A stretch of 64,000 nucleotides of DNA from GCA-002733465 sp039969155 (lineage in GTDB: Bacteria > Pseudomonadota > Gammaproteobacteria > Enterobacterales > Kangiellaceae), in assembly GCA_039969155.1 (NCBI GenBank), contig JBDVOJ010000106.1, forward strand, positions 1 to 64,000. The letters run 5' to 3'. Shown one piece after another: positions 53,301-61,307 of the stretch (position 1 is the first letter of the stretch; each line of letters opens with the position of its first letter). Under the pieces are notes generated by a model, which had not been told where the DNA came from, did not search any database, and saw nothing but the letters and a program-made list of their open reading frames with translations. The position numbers were made by a program, and so were the translations under genes.

Positions 53301-55004
53301 CGCATAAATCCAATCATTCGGAAATAGATCTTGCCCCCTTGAATCTACAACGGTTTTTATTACTTGTTTTTGCAAATCATAAAAGTACAAACCGGTGCTA
53401 GTAGATAACCACAAATTCCCTTGACTATCTTCGATAATATTATTAAATTCAAGTCGATTTTTCTCCTCGAGTGTGTCCCATATAGATTTTGATAGATCTA
53501 TTAACACGCCTTTTTCTGTCGAGAATAAATATAATTTTCCATCATTGGTTCCGGCCCAAATCGAGCCATCCGTTCGCACTTGAATTGCCCATACGGTTCG
53601 TTTTAGCAGCCGACTTTCTTCTTGGCTACTTGCAAACATAACCGGAAAGTCATAGGAAAATTTGAACGACTCTGTTGACAAGTCAAAACGAGCCAAACCA
53701 TACTCGGTAGCTAGCCATAATGCGTTATTGTCGAGAGCCTGCATAGCCCAAACGGCTGTAAAGTTCTGTTGCGTCAGATCATTTCCTAGGTTCAAATATC
53801 GCTTTATTTTACCGGTCAATTTATCTTCTCTATTGAGACCTTCAGTTGTTCCGATCCAAATTGCTTCTTTTGATTCCGCAAACGACCAAGGTAAATCACT
53901 TGATAGCGATTCATCATTGTAAGGAATGGGTCTTAAATTCTCGACCACCTGATTAGGTTTATACAAGGCTATACCATCGAAAGTAGCAACCCAAATGAGT
54001 CCAGAGCTGTCTTCAATAATGTCTGTCACTAAATCACTTGGAATGGTTCGATCATCAACCAAACTATATTGATGAGAATAGAACTTCTGTTCTTCTGTTT
54101 TGAACAAGCTCAATCCGCTACCACTTGTGCCTACCCAGATCTGATCATCGGAATCGACTAACAGCCTCCAAGCAAAATTGCTGACTAATGAATTAGAGTC
54201 GCCTTCATCTGCTTTGAACGTCTGTATGTTTTTTGTTTTTGGATTGTATTTAATAACGCCATTTTCGCGAGTCGCAAGCCATAAATTTCCACGACTGTCT
54301 GTATCCAAATCATAAAATGAAAGACCTACCTGGCTGACTTCGGAATGCTTAGTAAAGTTTTTATCCCGAGTGTCAAAATAGAATAAGCCTAAGTCGCTAC
54401 CAACCCAGAAACCAAAATTGTCGGCTTTCTTTAAGAAGTTAATCGCATTATCAAGTGCGAGTTGCTCAGTAATATCGGGTAATGAATATCTGGTGAAATC
54501 ATTGGTCTGTTCACGATACAGATTAATACTCAAGCCAGCGCTAACCCAGACCCTGTCTTGAGCATCTTGTGAAATTCCTTGGATTATGTTCCCCGAAATA
54601 GAATGCTCATCCGTTTTATCATGCTTAAAAACAATGAAAGATCGCTCATCTTCAGTAAGCCTCGCTAGTCCTCTGTCGGTGCCAATCCAGAGCCTTTGCT
54701 GGTTATCTTCAAACATAACATCGGCCCATGCACTGGGAAGACTGTTAGGGTCATTCAGGTCGACTGAGTAGTTAACAAAAGAGTAACCATCAAACCGACT
54801 AATTCCTTCAGCGGTAGCCATCCAGATAAAACCATCATTACGCTGAATTAATTTATTGATGTAGTTAGACTGAATACCAAGACTTGAATCTATTCGATCA
54901 AAATGAGACGGATTCTTGGCGTGAGCAATCGTACTGAGAAGCAGTAAAGACAAGGCATGGAGTGTATTCTTGCACCAGTTAATGTGCTTACAAATTGATA
55001 TCAC
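50325..55004 (-). CDS. Two-component-type beta-propeller sensor with PAS, GGDEF and EAL domains (second paralogue)
   Basis: 1559 residues with the same order as the protein at 9905-14434. It begins at a GTG (55004) with a signal peptide (ALSLLLLSTIAHA). A periplasmic beta-propeller of repeats (NDGFIWMATAEGISRFDGY, WVGTSGSGLSLF, WIGTTEGLN) to about 700, a Y_Y_Y domain, one membrane helix (about 832-850), two PAS domains, GGDEF with LGGDEF at 1201-1205 preceded by an RRSD inhibitory site, and EAL with FEALVRW, DDFGTGYSSL, GEGVED and QGYLLGKP. Both enzyme halves appear intact, so the direction of c-di-GMP change cannot be read from sequence. Confidence 0.93.
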   Translation of the reverse strand: MISICKHINWCKNTLHALSLLLLSTIAHAKNPSHFDRIDSSLGIQSNYINKLIQRNDGFIWMATAEGISRFDGYSFVNYSVDLNDPNSLPSAWADVMFEDNQQRLWIGTDRGLARLTEDERSFIVFKHDKTDEHSISGNIIQGISQDAQDRVWVSAGLSINLYREQTNDFTRYSLPDITEQLALDNAINFLKKADNFGFWVGSDLGLFYFDTRDKNFTKHSEVSQVGLSFYDLDTDSRGNLWLATRENGVIKYNPKTKNIQTFKADEGDSNSLVSNFAWRLLVDSDDQIWVGTSGSGLSLFKTEEQKFYSHQYSLVDDRTIPSDLVTDIIEDSSGLIWVATFDGIALYKPNQVVENLRPIPYNDESLSSDLPWSFAESKEAIWIGTTEGLNREDKLTGKIKRYLNLGNDLTQQNFTAVWAMQALDNNALWLATEYGLARFDLSTESFKFSYDFPVMFASSQEESRLLKRTVWAIQVRTDGSIWAGTNDGKLYLFSTEKGVLIDLSKSIWDTLEEKNRLEFNNIIEDSQGNLWLSTSTGLYFYDLQKQVIKTVVDSRGQDLFPNDWIYATEHHSDNDYWFLTQNYGAFLLRLDSTGVASVQAHIHTHTQKFADSSLYNVYPISKDEVWFTASKNIYQYNLPNNQLVNYGSEQVLPELVFHENTQFLDSAGRLIFGSSKGVIRFSPTELRIAELKRRDNVPPLYLTKLTTNLSSYQSNNAKKSRQLNNIVRDDRELTKPLHTYHSMQFSYEHSVFDFEFLALDYANTKNIKYSYRLNGFNSNWSEFSHRRKFTFTNLPAGEYLLQVRASNGVHRWEDTPANFRIIINPPPWRTWPAYISYSIVLFLISIFGYRFWRKQLLMKYALDDSKIKLEQALWGSGDELWEWNIETGKLNKQNIFEEFVQVNAINKESLSSLMTQIHPDDRQRLRSDISDVLTGKKNKIESIYRRKTKDGAWVWLLDKAKVSDYTNQGTPSRISGTTRNVDNLKRAEEKNQLLASAFQSTNDGAIILNQKLEIIAINDAFTRITGFDSSIVGDVFDGKGISSSKITSDGEMLSGKIMKEILAHGFYTRELWLRNSSGRKIPVDMKMAAVVSEAGDESNFVITITDINYRIKAERELRRLADYDSLTSLPNRSKLTMQLEQSILLAKENASLLAVLFIDLDNFKNVNDSLGHSFGDSVLIAVAERLRSCVRRSDIIARLGGDEFTIALVGLDTLDAVVKVANNILLAMQRPFTVGEHDLVISPSIGISVLGENGSDVETLLSNADIAMYHAKNHGKNNFSFFSDSMNERLINRIALEKRVRLGLENDEFVLHYQPKIGLLSGHIVGFEALVRWNDPERGLVAPNEFIPIAEETGLILPLGAWVLNAACKQLKEWNSMGFQTLNLAVNLSALQFQDKNLIDTVEQALTKHGIAIENFELEITESSLMENMTHTIKTLNRLREFGLKLSLDDFGTGYSSLNYLKKFPIQTLKIDRSFISDLTRDKRDAKMVASIVALAHNLDLRVIGEGVEDREQLAMLHQFGVDEVQGYLLGKPCCAVQATKLLQSNLDISDLIKPISV

Positions 55005-55113
55005 TTAACCAGTGAGCTATTTATTATCTCACTCATAGATATAGTTATAGTTGAATTTTTGTTTAATTGAAAGGGATAAAGGGGTTAAAAGAATACTTCT
55101 ATCCCCGATTAAA

Positions 55114-56316
55114 TCATTGACGAACCTTCAAGCTTTCTGCATGAAAAATTAGCCCCTCAGCAGTGGCTATTTGCTCTGCTAACTGTGCCAGCTCCTTTCG
55201 GCCTTGATCATTCACTGTTTGAATGGTCAAAAACCGTAAGAAGGTTAGAACGTTCAGCCCACCATTCTGCCTAGCATTACCTAAGGTGGGCAAGGTGTGG
55301 TTTGGGCCAGTAATATAGTCACCAAGTGCTACAGCACTATTGGCACCCATAAACAAAGAGCCATAATTCGATAGTGATTTCGAATCTATACCTGAATGAC
55401 ATAACATCAAATGTTCCGGAGCATAACTTTCACTAAGTGCCGTCATTTGGATTGGGTCTTCCGCATAAATTAACTCTACCTGCTTTCCACTAAGGAGCTT
55501 TTTGGTGGATTGATTGCCTTCCAAATAGCTAAGCATTGAAACTAGCCAGGGTCGATCATCGCTAACAATGATTGAACAGGCTAATGGGTCATGCTCGGCC
55601 TGAGCAAGCGCATCGAGCGCCAGCCAGTCAATTGGTTGGGTCGAATCACACAAAGCTAGCAACTCGCTTGGACCTGCAACTCCGTCAATTTTTACGATAG
55701 TTTGTAATTGTTTTTTGGCTTCATTAACCCATGCATTACCGGGGCCAACTACCACATCGACAGGCGCTTCACTGCGGTAACCAAATGCCAGGGCAGCGAT
55801 TGCCTGTACTCCACCGATTCGGAGAAATTTTGTTGCGCCAGCCAGTGAGGCTGCAGCTAGCAATGCAGGATTGTTAGATGGAGAACACGCAATGCGAACT
55901 TTTGATCCAGCAACTTTTGCTGGGATTAACGTCATCAACGCTGTGGAGATTAAAGGGAATCGCCCACCAGGAATGTATGCCCCAATCCTTTCGATAGGCT
56001 CAACCATTTGTCCAAATTGTCCGTATTCATCATCAAAGGTACGGTTACACACACCCTCTTTTTGAAACTCGGCAAATCGCTGTATCCGACTGGCAGCAAC
56101 CCTTATTGCCTTGGCAAGTTCTGGCTCGAGTTGATAATCTTCAAATGGCATTAAAGGTATTTCTTCGACTGTCTGTTGGTCATACTCAAGGGCAAGAGCT
56201 TCGATTGCTTGATCACCTTGCGCCTTTATTGTTGCCAACATAGCCGAAACTTTATTCGCTATCTGAGGATCACTGGCAAGACTTTGTCTTTTCCAGTCTT
56301 GCGCCTTAATTATCAT
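55114..56316 (-). CDS. hisD: Histidinol dehydrogenase
   Basis: Oxidises histidinol to histidine in two NAD-dependent steps. Encodes 400 residues from ATG 56316 (GAGG eight bases upstream); a farther ATG at 56361 lies deep inside hisA. Motifs: GGRFPLISTALMTLIPAKVA, RIGGVQAIAALAFG, VVVGPGNAWVNEAKK, LDALAQAEHDP (zinc ligands Gln and His), YAPEHL, GDYITGPNHTLPT (zinc ligand Asp) and a C-terminal His (FHAESL). Shorter than the usual 430. It is the last gene of the operon, whereas in E. coli it is second. Its start overlaps the end of the preceding gene. Confidence 0.96.
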   Translation of the reverse strand: MIIKAQDWKRQSLASDPQIANKVSAMLATIKAQGDQAIEALALEYDQQTVEEIPLMPFEDYQLEPELAKAIRVAASRIQRFAEFQKEGVCNRTFDDEYGQFGQMVEPIERIGAYIPGGRFPLISTALMTLIPAKVAGSKVRIACSPSNNPALLAAASLAGATKFLRIGGVQAIAALAFGYRSEAPVDVVVGPGNAWVNEAKKQLQTIVKIDGVAGPSELLALCDSTQPIDWLALDALAQAEHDPLACSIIVSDDRPWLVSMLSYLEGNQSTKKLLSGKQVELIYAEDPIQMTALSESYAPEHLMLCHSGIDSKSLSNYGSLFMGANSAVALGDYITGPNHTLPTLGNARQNGGLNVLTFLRFLTIQTVNDQGRKELAQLAEQIATAEGLIFHAESLKVRQ

Positions 56317-57547
56317 TAAACCGGCCTCGTAGTTCTGTGGTGATATCACTAATGTCGACACCTTTAGCTAGTGAGTCAACTAGTGCAAAAAAGATCAGAT
56401 CCGATGCTTCCCAACGAACATCTTCAAAATCTTGCGCCTCAATTAATTCTTGCGCCTCTTCGAGTATTTTCTCCGCTCTAAACTCAGCGGACTTAAACAA
56501 GCTGGTCGTGAATGATTTTTCTGGAAGTTCAGCTTTTCGTTTTTCAAGCAGCTGAGTTAATCGCGCTAAATCAAAAGGTTTTTTTTGCGATGCAAAGCAA
56601 CTGTAACGCTCAAAGTGACAGGCATTACCCGTTTGTTTGACTCTAAATAACAAAGTATCGCCATCACAATCAATATCGACTTGAACTAATTGCTGTTGAT
56701 TGCCACTGGTTAGCCCTTTTTGCCACAACTGACTGCGGCTTCGGCTCCAGTAAGTTCCAGTGCGATTCTGTAACGCATTGGTCAACGACTCGCGATTTGA
56801 GTAGGCCAACATTAACACTTTGTCGGTATCAACATCCTGCACCACGGTTGGTATGAGTGGCAGCTTGTCAAAGTCGACCTGAGTCAAAAAGCAATCAATT
56901 AAAGAGAGCTTGCCGGTGTAAATCGACATACCGATTTGGCCATTAGCGCCCAGCTTAGTGAACCAGTCAATGTCTTCTAATGAGGTAATTCCGCCGGCAA
57001 TTGTCACTGGAATGGGTGAAGCTTCGATGACCTGTTGATTGCGAGTTCGGTCAAGCCCCTCAAGCAACCCTTCTTTTTCAACTTGGGTGTATAAAAACTC
57101 ACTACAATTTTTTGCAAGTTCAGGAATAAGATCGAGTACTCTTTCACCTTCAGTGGTTTGCCAGCCTTGAGTTGACCAATAGTCACCTTTAGCATCAATG
57201 GCAAATATGAGCGCTTCTTTGGAAAGTTTCTTAACCCAATCTTTTCGACAGTTTGTTCCAATGATGATTTTACTCGCACCAGCCTTAATATACTCCTGAG
57301 CGGTTGCTAAATCCCGAATACCTCCTCCAACACGACACGCACGTTTTTTTAACAATTGCTTAATCAGTTTTTTGTTATCACCTTTGCCTAATGCGGCATC
57401 GAGATCAATGATTGCCACTTCGCCAAACAGTGAGAATTCTTCAAGCAGCTCGAAGACATCTTCTCTCTCTACCACTTTATCTTTTGCCTGACCTTGTTTT
57501 AGTTGAACCGCTTTGCCGTTCATCAGGTCTATCGATGGAATTAACAT
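56306..57547 (-). CDS. hisA: HisA-HisI-HisE trifunctional fusion
   Basis: 413 residues. HisA isomerase domain (about 1-225: IPSIDLMNGKAVQLKQGQ with catalytic Asp7, CRVGGGIRDL, FAIDAKGD, AGGITSLEDI). HisI phosphoribosyl-AMP cyclohydrolase (about 228-325: LMLAYSNRESLTNAL, GTYWSRSRSQLWQKG, the metal site VDIDCDGD and GNACHFERYSCF). HisE phosphoribosyl-ATP pyrophosphohydrolase (about 340-413: KSAEFRAEKILEEAQELIEA then WEASDLIFFALV). The three activities act on ATP-PR, AMP-PR and ProFAR in sequence. HisA and HisIE are separate in most bacteria. It lies 66 bases after hisF. Confidence 0.95.
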   Translation of the reverse strand: MLIPSIDLMNGKAVQLKQGQAKDKVVEREDVFELLEEFSLFGEVAIIDLDAALGKGDNKKLIKQLLKKRACRVGGGIRDLATAQEYIKAGASKIIIGTNCRKDWVKKLSKEALIFAIDAKGDYWSTQGWQTTEGERVLDLIPELAKNCSEFLYTQVEKEGLLEGLDRTRNQQVIEASPIPVTIAGGITSLEDIDWFTKLGANGQIGMSIYTGKLSLIDCFLTQVDFDKLPLIPTVVQDVDTDKVLMLAYSNRESLTNALQNRTGTYWSRSRSQLWQKGLTSGNQQQLVQVDIDCDGDTLLFRVKQTGNACHFERYSCFASQKKPFDLARLTQLLEKRKAELPEKSFTTSLFKSAEFRAEKILEEAQELIEAQDFEDVRWEASDLIFFALVDSLAKGVDISDITTELRGRFNDN

Positions 57548-57613
57548 ATTTACTTCCTAATAATTAAATTTAAACTTTCTCGTTTAAAGTTCTGATTTTC
57601 CGTATTTCTAGTT

Positions 57614-58393
57614 TTACAGCCGCGTGGCAATACCGTTTTTTAACATGTATTGTTTCACTTGTTGCACACTATATTCACCCGAATGAAACATGCCAGCGGC
57701 TAAGCAAGCATCAGCGCCATGATTAAAAGCATCAACAAAATGTTGTTCATTCTTAGCGCCCCCTGAAGCAATCACTTGTACTGGCACCTGTTGACTAATT
57801 TGTGCAGTTAACTTGGTATCAAATCCACTTCCAGTTCCGTCTTTATGCATCGCCGTTAGCAGAATTTCTCCAGCACCACGTTCGGCGACTTCTTTGGTCC
57901 AATCAAAAAAGTTACGTTCCACGAGTTTTCTACCACCATTAATATAAAACCGATGTTGTTCTTGCTCAGCATTAACATCAATCGCGACTACCACACATTG
58001 GCTACCGTAAGCCACAGCAGTCTGGTTAATGATTTCCGGGGTTAGAACCGCCGTGGTATTGAGCGCAACTTTATCCGCACCGGCATCGAGAAACGCTTTT
58101 ACATCATCTAGTTTCTTTAAACCGCCACCCACAGTAAAAGGAATCGATATATGCTTTGCAATATCTGTCACCAGCTTGAGCGCCGTCGGACGATTTTCAT
58201 TACTAGCAGAGATATCTAAGAAAACCAATTCGTCTGCGCCTTGTTGTTCATACGCAACTGCAAGTTCTACCGGATCGCCCATATCTCTTAGTTGTTTAAA
58301 GTTAGTTCCTTTAACCACTCGACCTTTATCGACATCCAGACAAACGATAATTCTCGGTAGTAAACTATCATTAGTATTATATGAACTACTCAT
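57614..58393 (-). CDS. hisF: Imidazole glycerol phosphate synthase, cyclase subunit
   Basis: 259 residues, normal length. It forms IGP and AICAR from PRFAR with ammonia channelled from HisH. Barrel motifs: IIVCLDVDKGRVVKGTNFK with the catalytic Asp, PFTVGGGLKKLDDVKAFLDA, KVALNTTAV, VVAIDVNAE (second catalytic Asp), LLTAMHKDGTGSGFD and IASGGAKN. Overlaps the hisH stop by eight bases, as expected of a stoichiometric HisHF complex. Here hisF precedes hisA, the reverse of E. coli order. Confidence 0.97.
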   Translation of the reverse strand: MSSSYNTNDSLLPRIIVCLDVDKGRVVKGTNFKQLRDMGDPVELAVAYEQQGADELVFLDISASNENRPTALKLVTDIAKHISIPFTVGGGLKKLDDVKAFLDAGADKVALNTTAVLTPEIINQTAVAYGSQCVVVAIDVNAEQEQHRFYINGGRKLVERNFFDWTKEVAERGAGEILLTAMHKDGTGSGFDTKLTAQISQQVPVQVIASGGAKNEQHFVDAFNHGADACLAAGMFHSGEYSVQQVKQYMLKNGIATRL

Positions 58394-59000
58394 TAGTCTG
58401 ATCTCCTAAATTGCCATCGAGCACTTGACTAATTAGCTCAATTCCAACTCGTCCCGATTTTTCTGGATGAAACTGCATTCCAACAAAACTACCTGAACTA
58501 ACTGCTGCACAAAAGGTTTCACCATAAGTTGTTGAGGCGATACTAATATCGCTACTTTGCAGAGCATAACTATTAACAAAATAAACGATAGCCTCGGGCC
58601 ATATTTGGCTGGTCAAGGTGGCCCAACCCACCATGGGCTTTTTAGGAAAATCTAGCTTTTCTACTTTGCCTTTAAACCAACCCAATCCACGAGCCTCTGG
58701 GTCCTCTTGACTACTTTCAAAAAAAATCTGCATGCCGACACAAATACCTAACATAGGAATAGATTGTTGATAAACCTGTTTCAAATATTCAGGCCATCCA
58801 TTTTGACTGAGATTTTTCATCACTGTACCAAATCGTCCTTGGCCGGGAATAACGACACCGTCAAACTGGCCTTGGTTAGGTCTGTCTAAAATAGTGACCG
58901 CAAAACCTAAGCGTTCGATCGCGGCTTTCAAGCTAAATAAATTGCCCGCTTTGGTGTCAACAATCAAAATTTGTTTAGCGTTTAAATCAGTAGTGCTCAT
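58386..59000 (-). CDS. hisH: Imidazole glycerol phosphate synthase, glutaminase subunit
   Basis: 204 residues, class I glutamine amidotransferase. Catalytic Cys in MLGICVGMQIFF, catalytic His and Glu in FVGMQFHPEKSG, plus the N-terminal LIVDTKAGNLFSLKAAIERL. Glutamine is hydrolysed and ammonia passes to HisF, whose gene overlaps it. AGGTTAT-like sequence precedes the ATG only weakly; it begins 75 bases after hisB. Confidence 0.96.
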   Translation of the reverse strand: MSTTDLNAKQILIVDTKAGNLFSLKAAIERLGFAVTILDRPNQGQFDGVVIPGQGRFGTVMKNLSQNGWPEYLKQVYQQSIPMLGICVGMQIFFESSQEDPEARGLGWFKGKVEKLDFPKKPMVGWATLTSQIWPEAIVYFVNSYALQSSDISIASTTYGETFCAAVSSGSFVGMQFHPEKSGRVGIELISQVLDGNLGDQTNE

Positions 59001-59075
59001 AATCTTCGCTCTTTACGCTTTCGACGTATCCGCTGAATTCTTTTCAGCTTGTAACTATTGGAGTAATTCACGATC

Positions 59076-59666
59076 CTATAGCCTTCCTTTAGTAGTGTTT
59101 TGACCAGAAGCTGGGGTCAATGCCTCATTAAGTGCATACGCAACCGCTTTAAAACAGCCTTCCACTAAGTGGTGATTGTTTCTAAAATACATCGGCTTAA
59201 TATGCAAAGTTAACGCGGCATTATTGGCTAAGGTATTGAAGAAATGCTCAAACATCTCTGTGCTGATGTTACCTATGTTCTCTCGAGTAAACTCAAGTTC
59301 TCCCACGTAAATTCCTCGACCAGAAATATCGACCGCACACATGATTAAAGCCTCATCCATTGGTAATAATCGCTGACCGTAGCGTTTCATAGAGTCTAAC
59401 GCACGCCAGCTTTGCTGGAGTGCATCGCCCAAGCAAATAGCCACATCTTCCACGGTGTGATGATCATCTACCTCTAAATCGCCCGATACTTTTATCGACA
59501 AGTCCCAGCGAGCGTGATTTGCCAATTGTTCTAACATGTGATTGAAAAAACCAATGCCTGTATCAATCTCGACTTGCTGGCGACCATGAATGTTTAATTC
59601 AAGTTCGATGGTGGTTTCTTTAGTCTTTCTTGAAATCTTGATTGATTGATTGTTATTTATCGACAT
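59076..59666 (-). CDS. hisB: Imidazoleglycerol-phosphate dehydratase, monofunctional
   Basis: 196 residues from ATG 59666, preferred because GGAG lies eight bases upstream; an ATG at 59672 is only two bases from it. Two manganese-binding motifs are intact: DDHHTVEDVAICLGDAL and NNHHLVEGCFKAVAYAL, with HMLEQLANH. It converts imidazoleglycerol phosphate to imidazoleacetol phosphate. Unlike enteric HisB there is no N-terminal phosphatase; that activity is probably supplied by the HAD domain of the gene upstream, which overlaps this one by about ten bases. Confidence 0.96.
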   Translation of the reverse strand: MSINNNQSIKISRKTKETTIELELNIHGRQQVEIDTGIGFFNHMLEQLANHARWDLSIKVSGDLEVDDHHTVEDVAICLGDALQQSWRALDSMKRYGQRLLPMDEALIMCAVDISGRGIYVGELEFTRENIGNISTEMFEHFFNTLANNAALTLHIKPMYFRNNHHLVEGCFKAVAYALNEALTPASGQNTTKGRL

Positions 59667-61294
59667 AGCCATTTCTCCAGTTCATTAATATTATCCAGTA
59701 CGATATCTGCACCGGCCTGATACAAAGCTTCAACTTTGTTACTACCGATGCCAATCGCGAAACTCCCCGAAGCGACCGCGGCTTGCATGTCGTCAGGATT
59801 ATCTCCACACATCCAGCTAAGTTCAGAGTATTTTTGTTGCAATTTTTGAATGCCTTCCGGCGAGGGCTTTCCTTGTTGAACATCATCTAAGCTGATTAGC
59901 TCTAATGAAGATAAATTTACAAACGCTTGTCCTGCTAGCGCTTCCTTTTTCGGTCGGCCAGTGACAATGGTAAAATTTTTATTTGATTGATTGATTTTAC
60001 TGACAAAGGATTGATTAATTAAAGGCGTTTCGTTGTTGACTAGTCCGTCATTGTTTTCGCCAAGATAGATGGTTTGGAAAACATCGGTGACTTTCTCTAG
60101 CGAAACATCGACATCAAGATTTAGTAGAAGCTGTCGACTCAGTACCCAGTCATTGTTAAAACCACCTTGCCGCCTCAAGGATTCAATATCATCGACCGAG
60201 ATGTTCCTTCCAGACAGAGCTTTAACCGTTGCTAAAACGGATTGATCATAACTACCACTGGTATCAATTAAGACGCCATCCATATCAAAACAAATCAGCT
60301 CGGGAACTAGACATTGCTGCAAGGCTTTTATTAATCGTTTGAGATTAGTTGGGATCGATATTCGAATACAATCGACCAGCTCTTCTTCAGTAAAGGTACG
60401 GATCAGTATGCCTTGTTTTGCCATAAAAGCTTTAACCGCAGCGGCCATTTTAGTCGGAAGTTTAATCAATACAAAATTAGCTTGGCTGGGAAAAACCGTT
60501 ATTTTGTTTTGAATTAGCCACTCGCTCAACACTTGGCGATTTTTCTTTATCAAGTCACAGTAGTCGCGCATTTCTTTTTGGTTGTCATCGAGCAAGGCTT
60601 GCTCTGCCACTTGCAAACTGGGTGTTGCGATATTAAAAGGCATGCAGCGTACTCGGAACGCTTCAATTAAAGATTCTCTTCCTAAGATATACCCCAATCG
60701 GATCCCTGCCAGTCCATAGGCTTTAGAAAAAGTTCTCAAAATCACCAGATTGTTATATTCCGGTAGCAAGGTTGCAACCACAGAATCAAATTCAGCAAAT
60801 TCGATATAAGCTTCGTCTAGAAAAACCCAACTGTTGGTCGTTTGGGCGGCCTGTAAAATGGCAATTAGATCGGCATTAGCAATCGCTTCGCCTGTCGGAT
60901 TATTTGGACGAGTGATTATAGTGACACTGTTTTTAGTTCGCTTAACTTGAGCGATAGTCGCCTCGACATCGATTGCCAAATTTTCCCGGGGCGGAATCAC
61001 AAGCGCATCTTGCTGCCAACTTTTGACTCCCCAGGTATATTGTGAAAATGCCGGTAGTGGCAATATCATTTGGTAATTCTCTTTGATCATTCTCATCAAA
61101 ATCATGATCGCCTCATCCCCGCCATTAGTACAAAGCACTTGCGTTGGCAAGAGTTGATTCTGCTTGGCGATTAACCGCTCTAGCGGCTCTCTGTCAGGAT
61201 ATTGCCAAAGAGTCTCACCATAACTGAATTTTTCAGTGAGAGGGTTCACCCTGTCACTCCTCTCATTAAAATCTAACTTCAATGGCTTATTCAT
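59657..61294 (-). CDS. hisC: HisC histidinol-phosphate aminotransferase fused to HAD phosphatase
   Basis: 545 residues. Residues 1-about 330 are HisC (fold-type I PLP transferase): LDFNERSDRVNPL, TNGGDEAIMILM, RPNNPTGEAI, VFLDEAYIEFA and FSKAYGLAGIRLGY with the PLP Lys. Residues about 332-545 are a HAD subfamily IA phosphatase: ICFDMDGVLIDTS (nucleophile motif), TIVTGRPKK, GKPSPEG and MCGDNPDDMQAA. The arrangement suggests that one chain transaminates imidazoleacetol phosphate and dephosphorylates the product to histidinol. The phosphatase role is an inference from fusion and context. It begins 13 bases after hisG. Confidence 0.94.
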   Translation of the reverse strand: MNKPLKLDFNERSDRVNPLTEKFSYGETLWQYPDREPLERLIAKQNQLLPTQVLCTNGGDEAIMILMRMIKENYQMILPLPAFSQYTWGVKSWQQDALVIPPRENLAIDVEATIAQVKRTKNSVTIITRPNNPTGEAIANADLIAILQAAQTTNSWVFLDEAYIEFAEFDSVVATLLPEYNNLVILRTFSKAYGLAGIRLGYILGRESLIEAFRVRCMPFNIATPSLQVAEQALLDDNQKEMRDYCDLIKKNRQVLSEWLIQNKITVFPSQANFVLIKLPTKMAAAVKAFMAKQGILIRTFTEEELVDCIRISIPTNLKRLIKALQQCLVPELICFDMDGVLIDTSGSYDQSVLATVKALSGRNISVDDIESLRRQGGFNNDWVLSRQLLLNLDVDVSLEKVTDVFQTIYLGENNDGLVNNETPLINQSFVSKINQSNKNFTIVTGRPKKEALAGQAFVNLSSLELISLDDVQQGKPSPEGIQKLQQKYSELSWMCGDNPDDMQAAVASGSFAIGIGSNKVEALYQAGADIVLDNINELEKWLCR

Positions 61295-61307
61295 GATTAT
61301 CTCTCGA

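Noticed and set aside
56317..56361. Earlier hisD start inside the hisA-I-E gene
   Set aside because: The ATG at 56316 has GAGG eight bases upstream and gives the normal N terminus.
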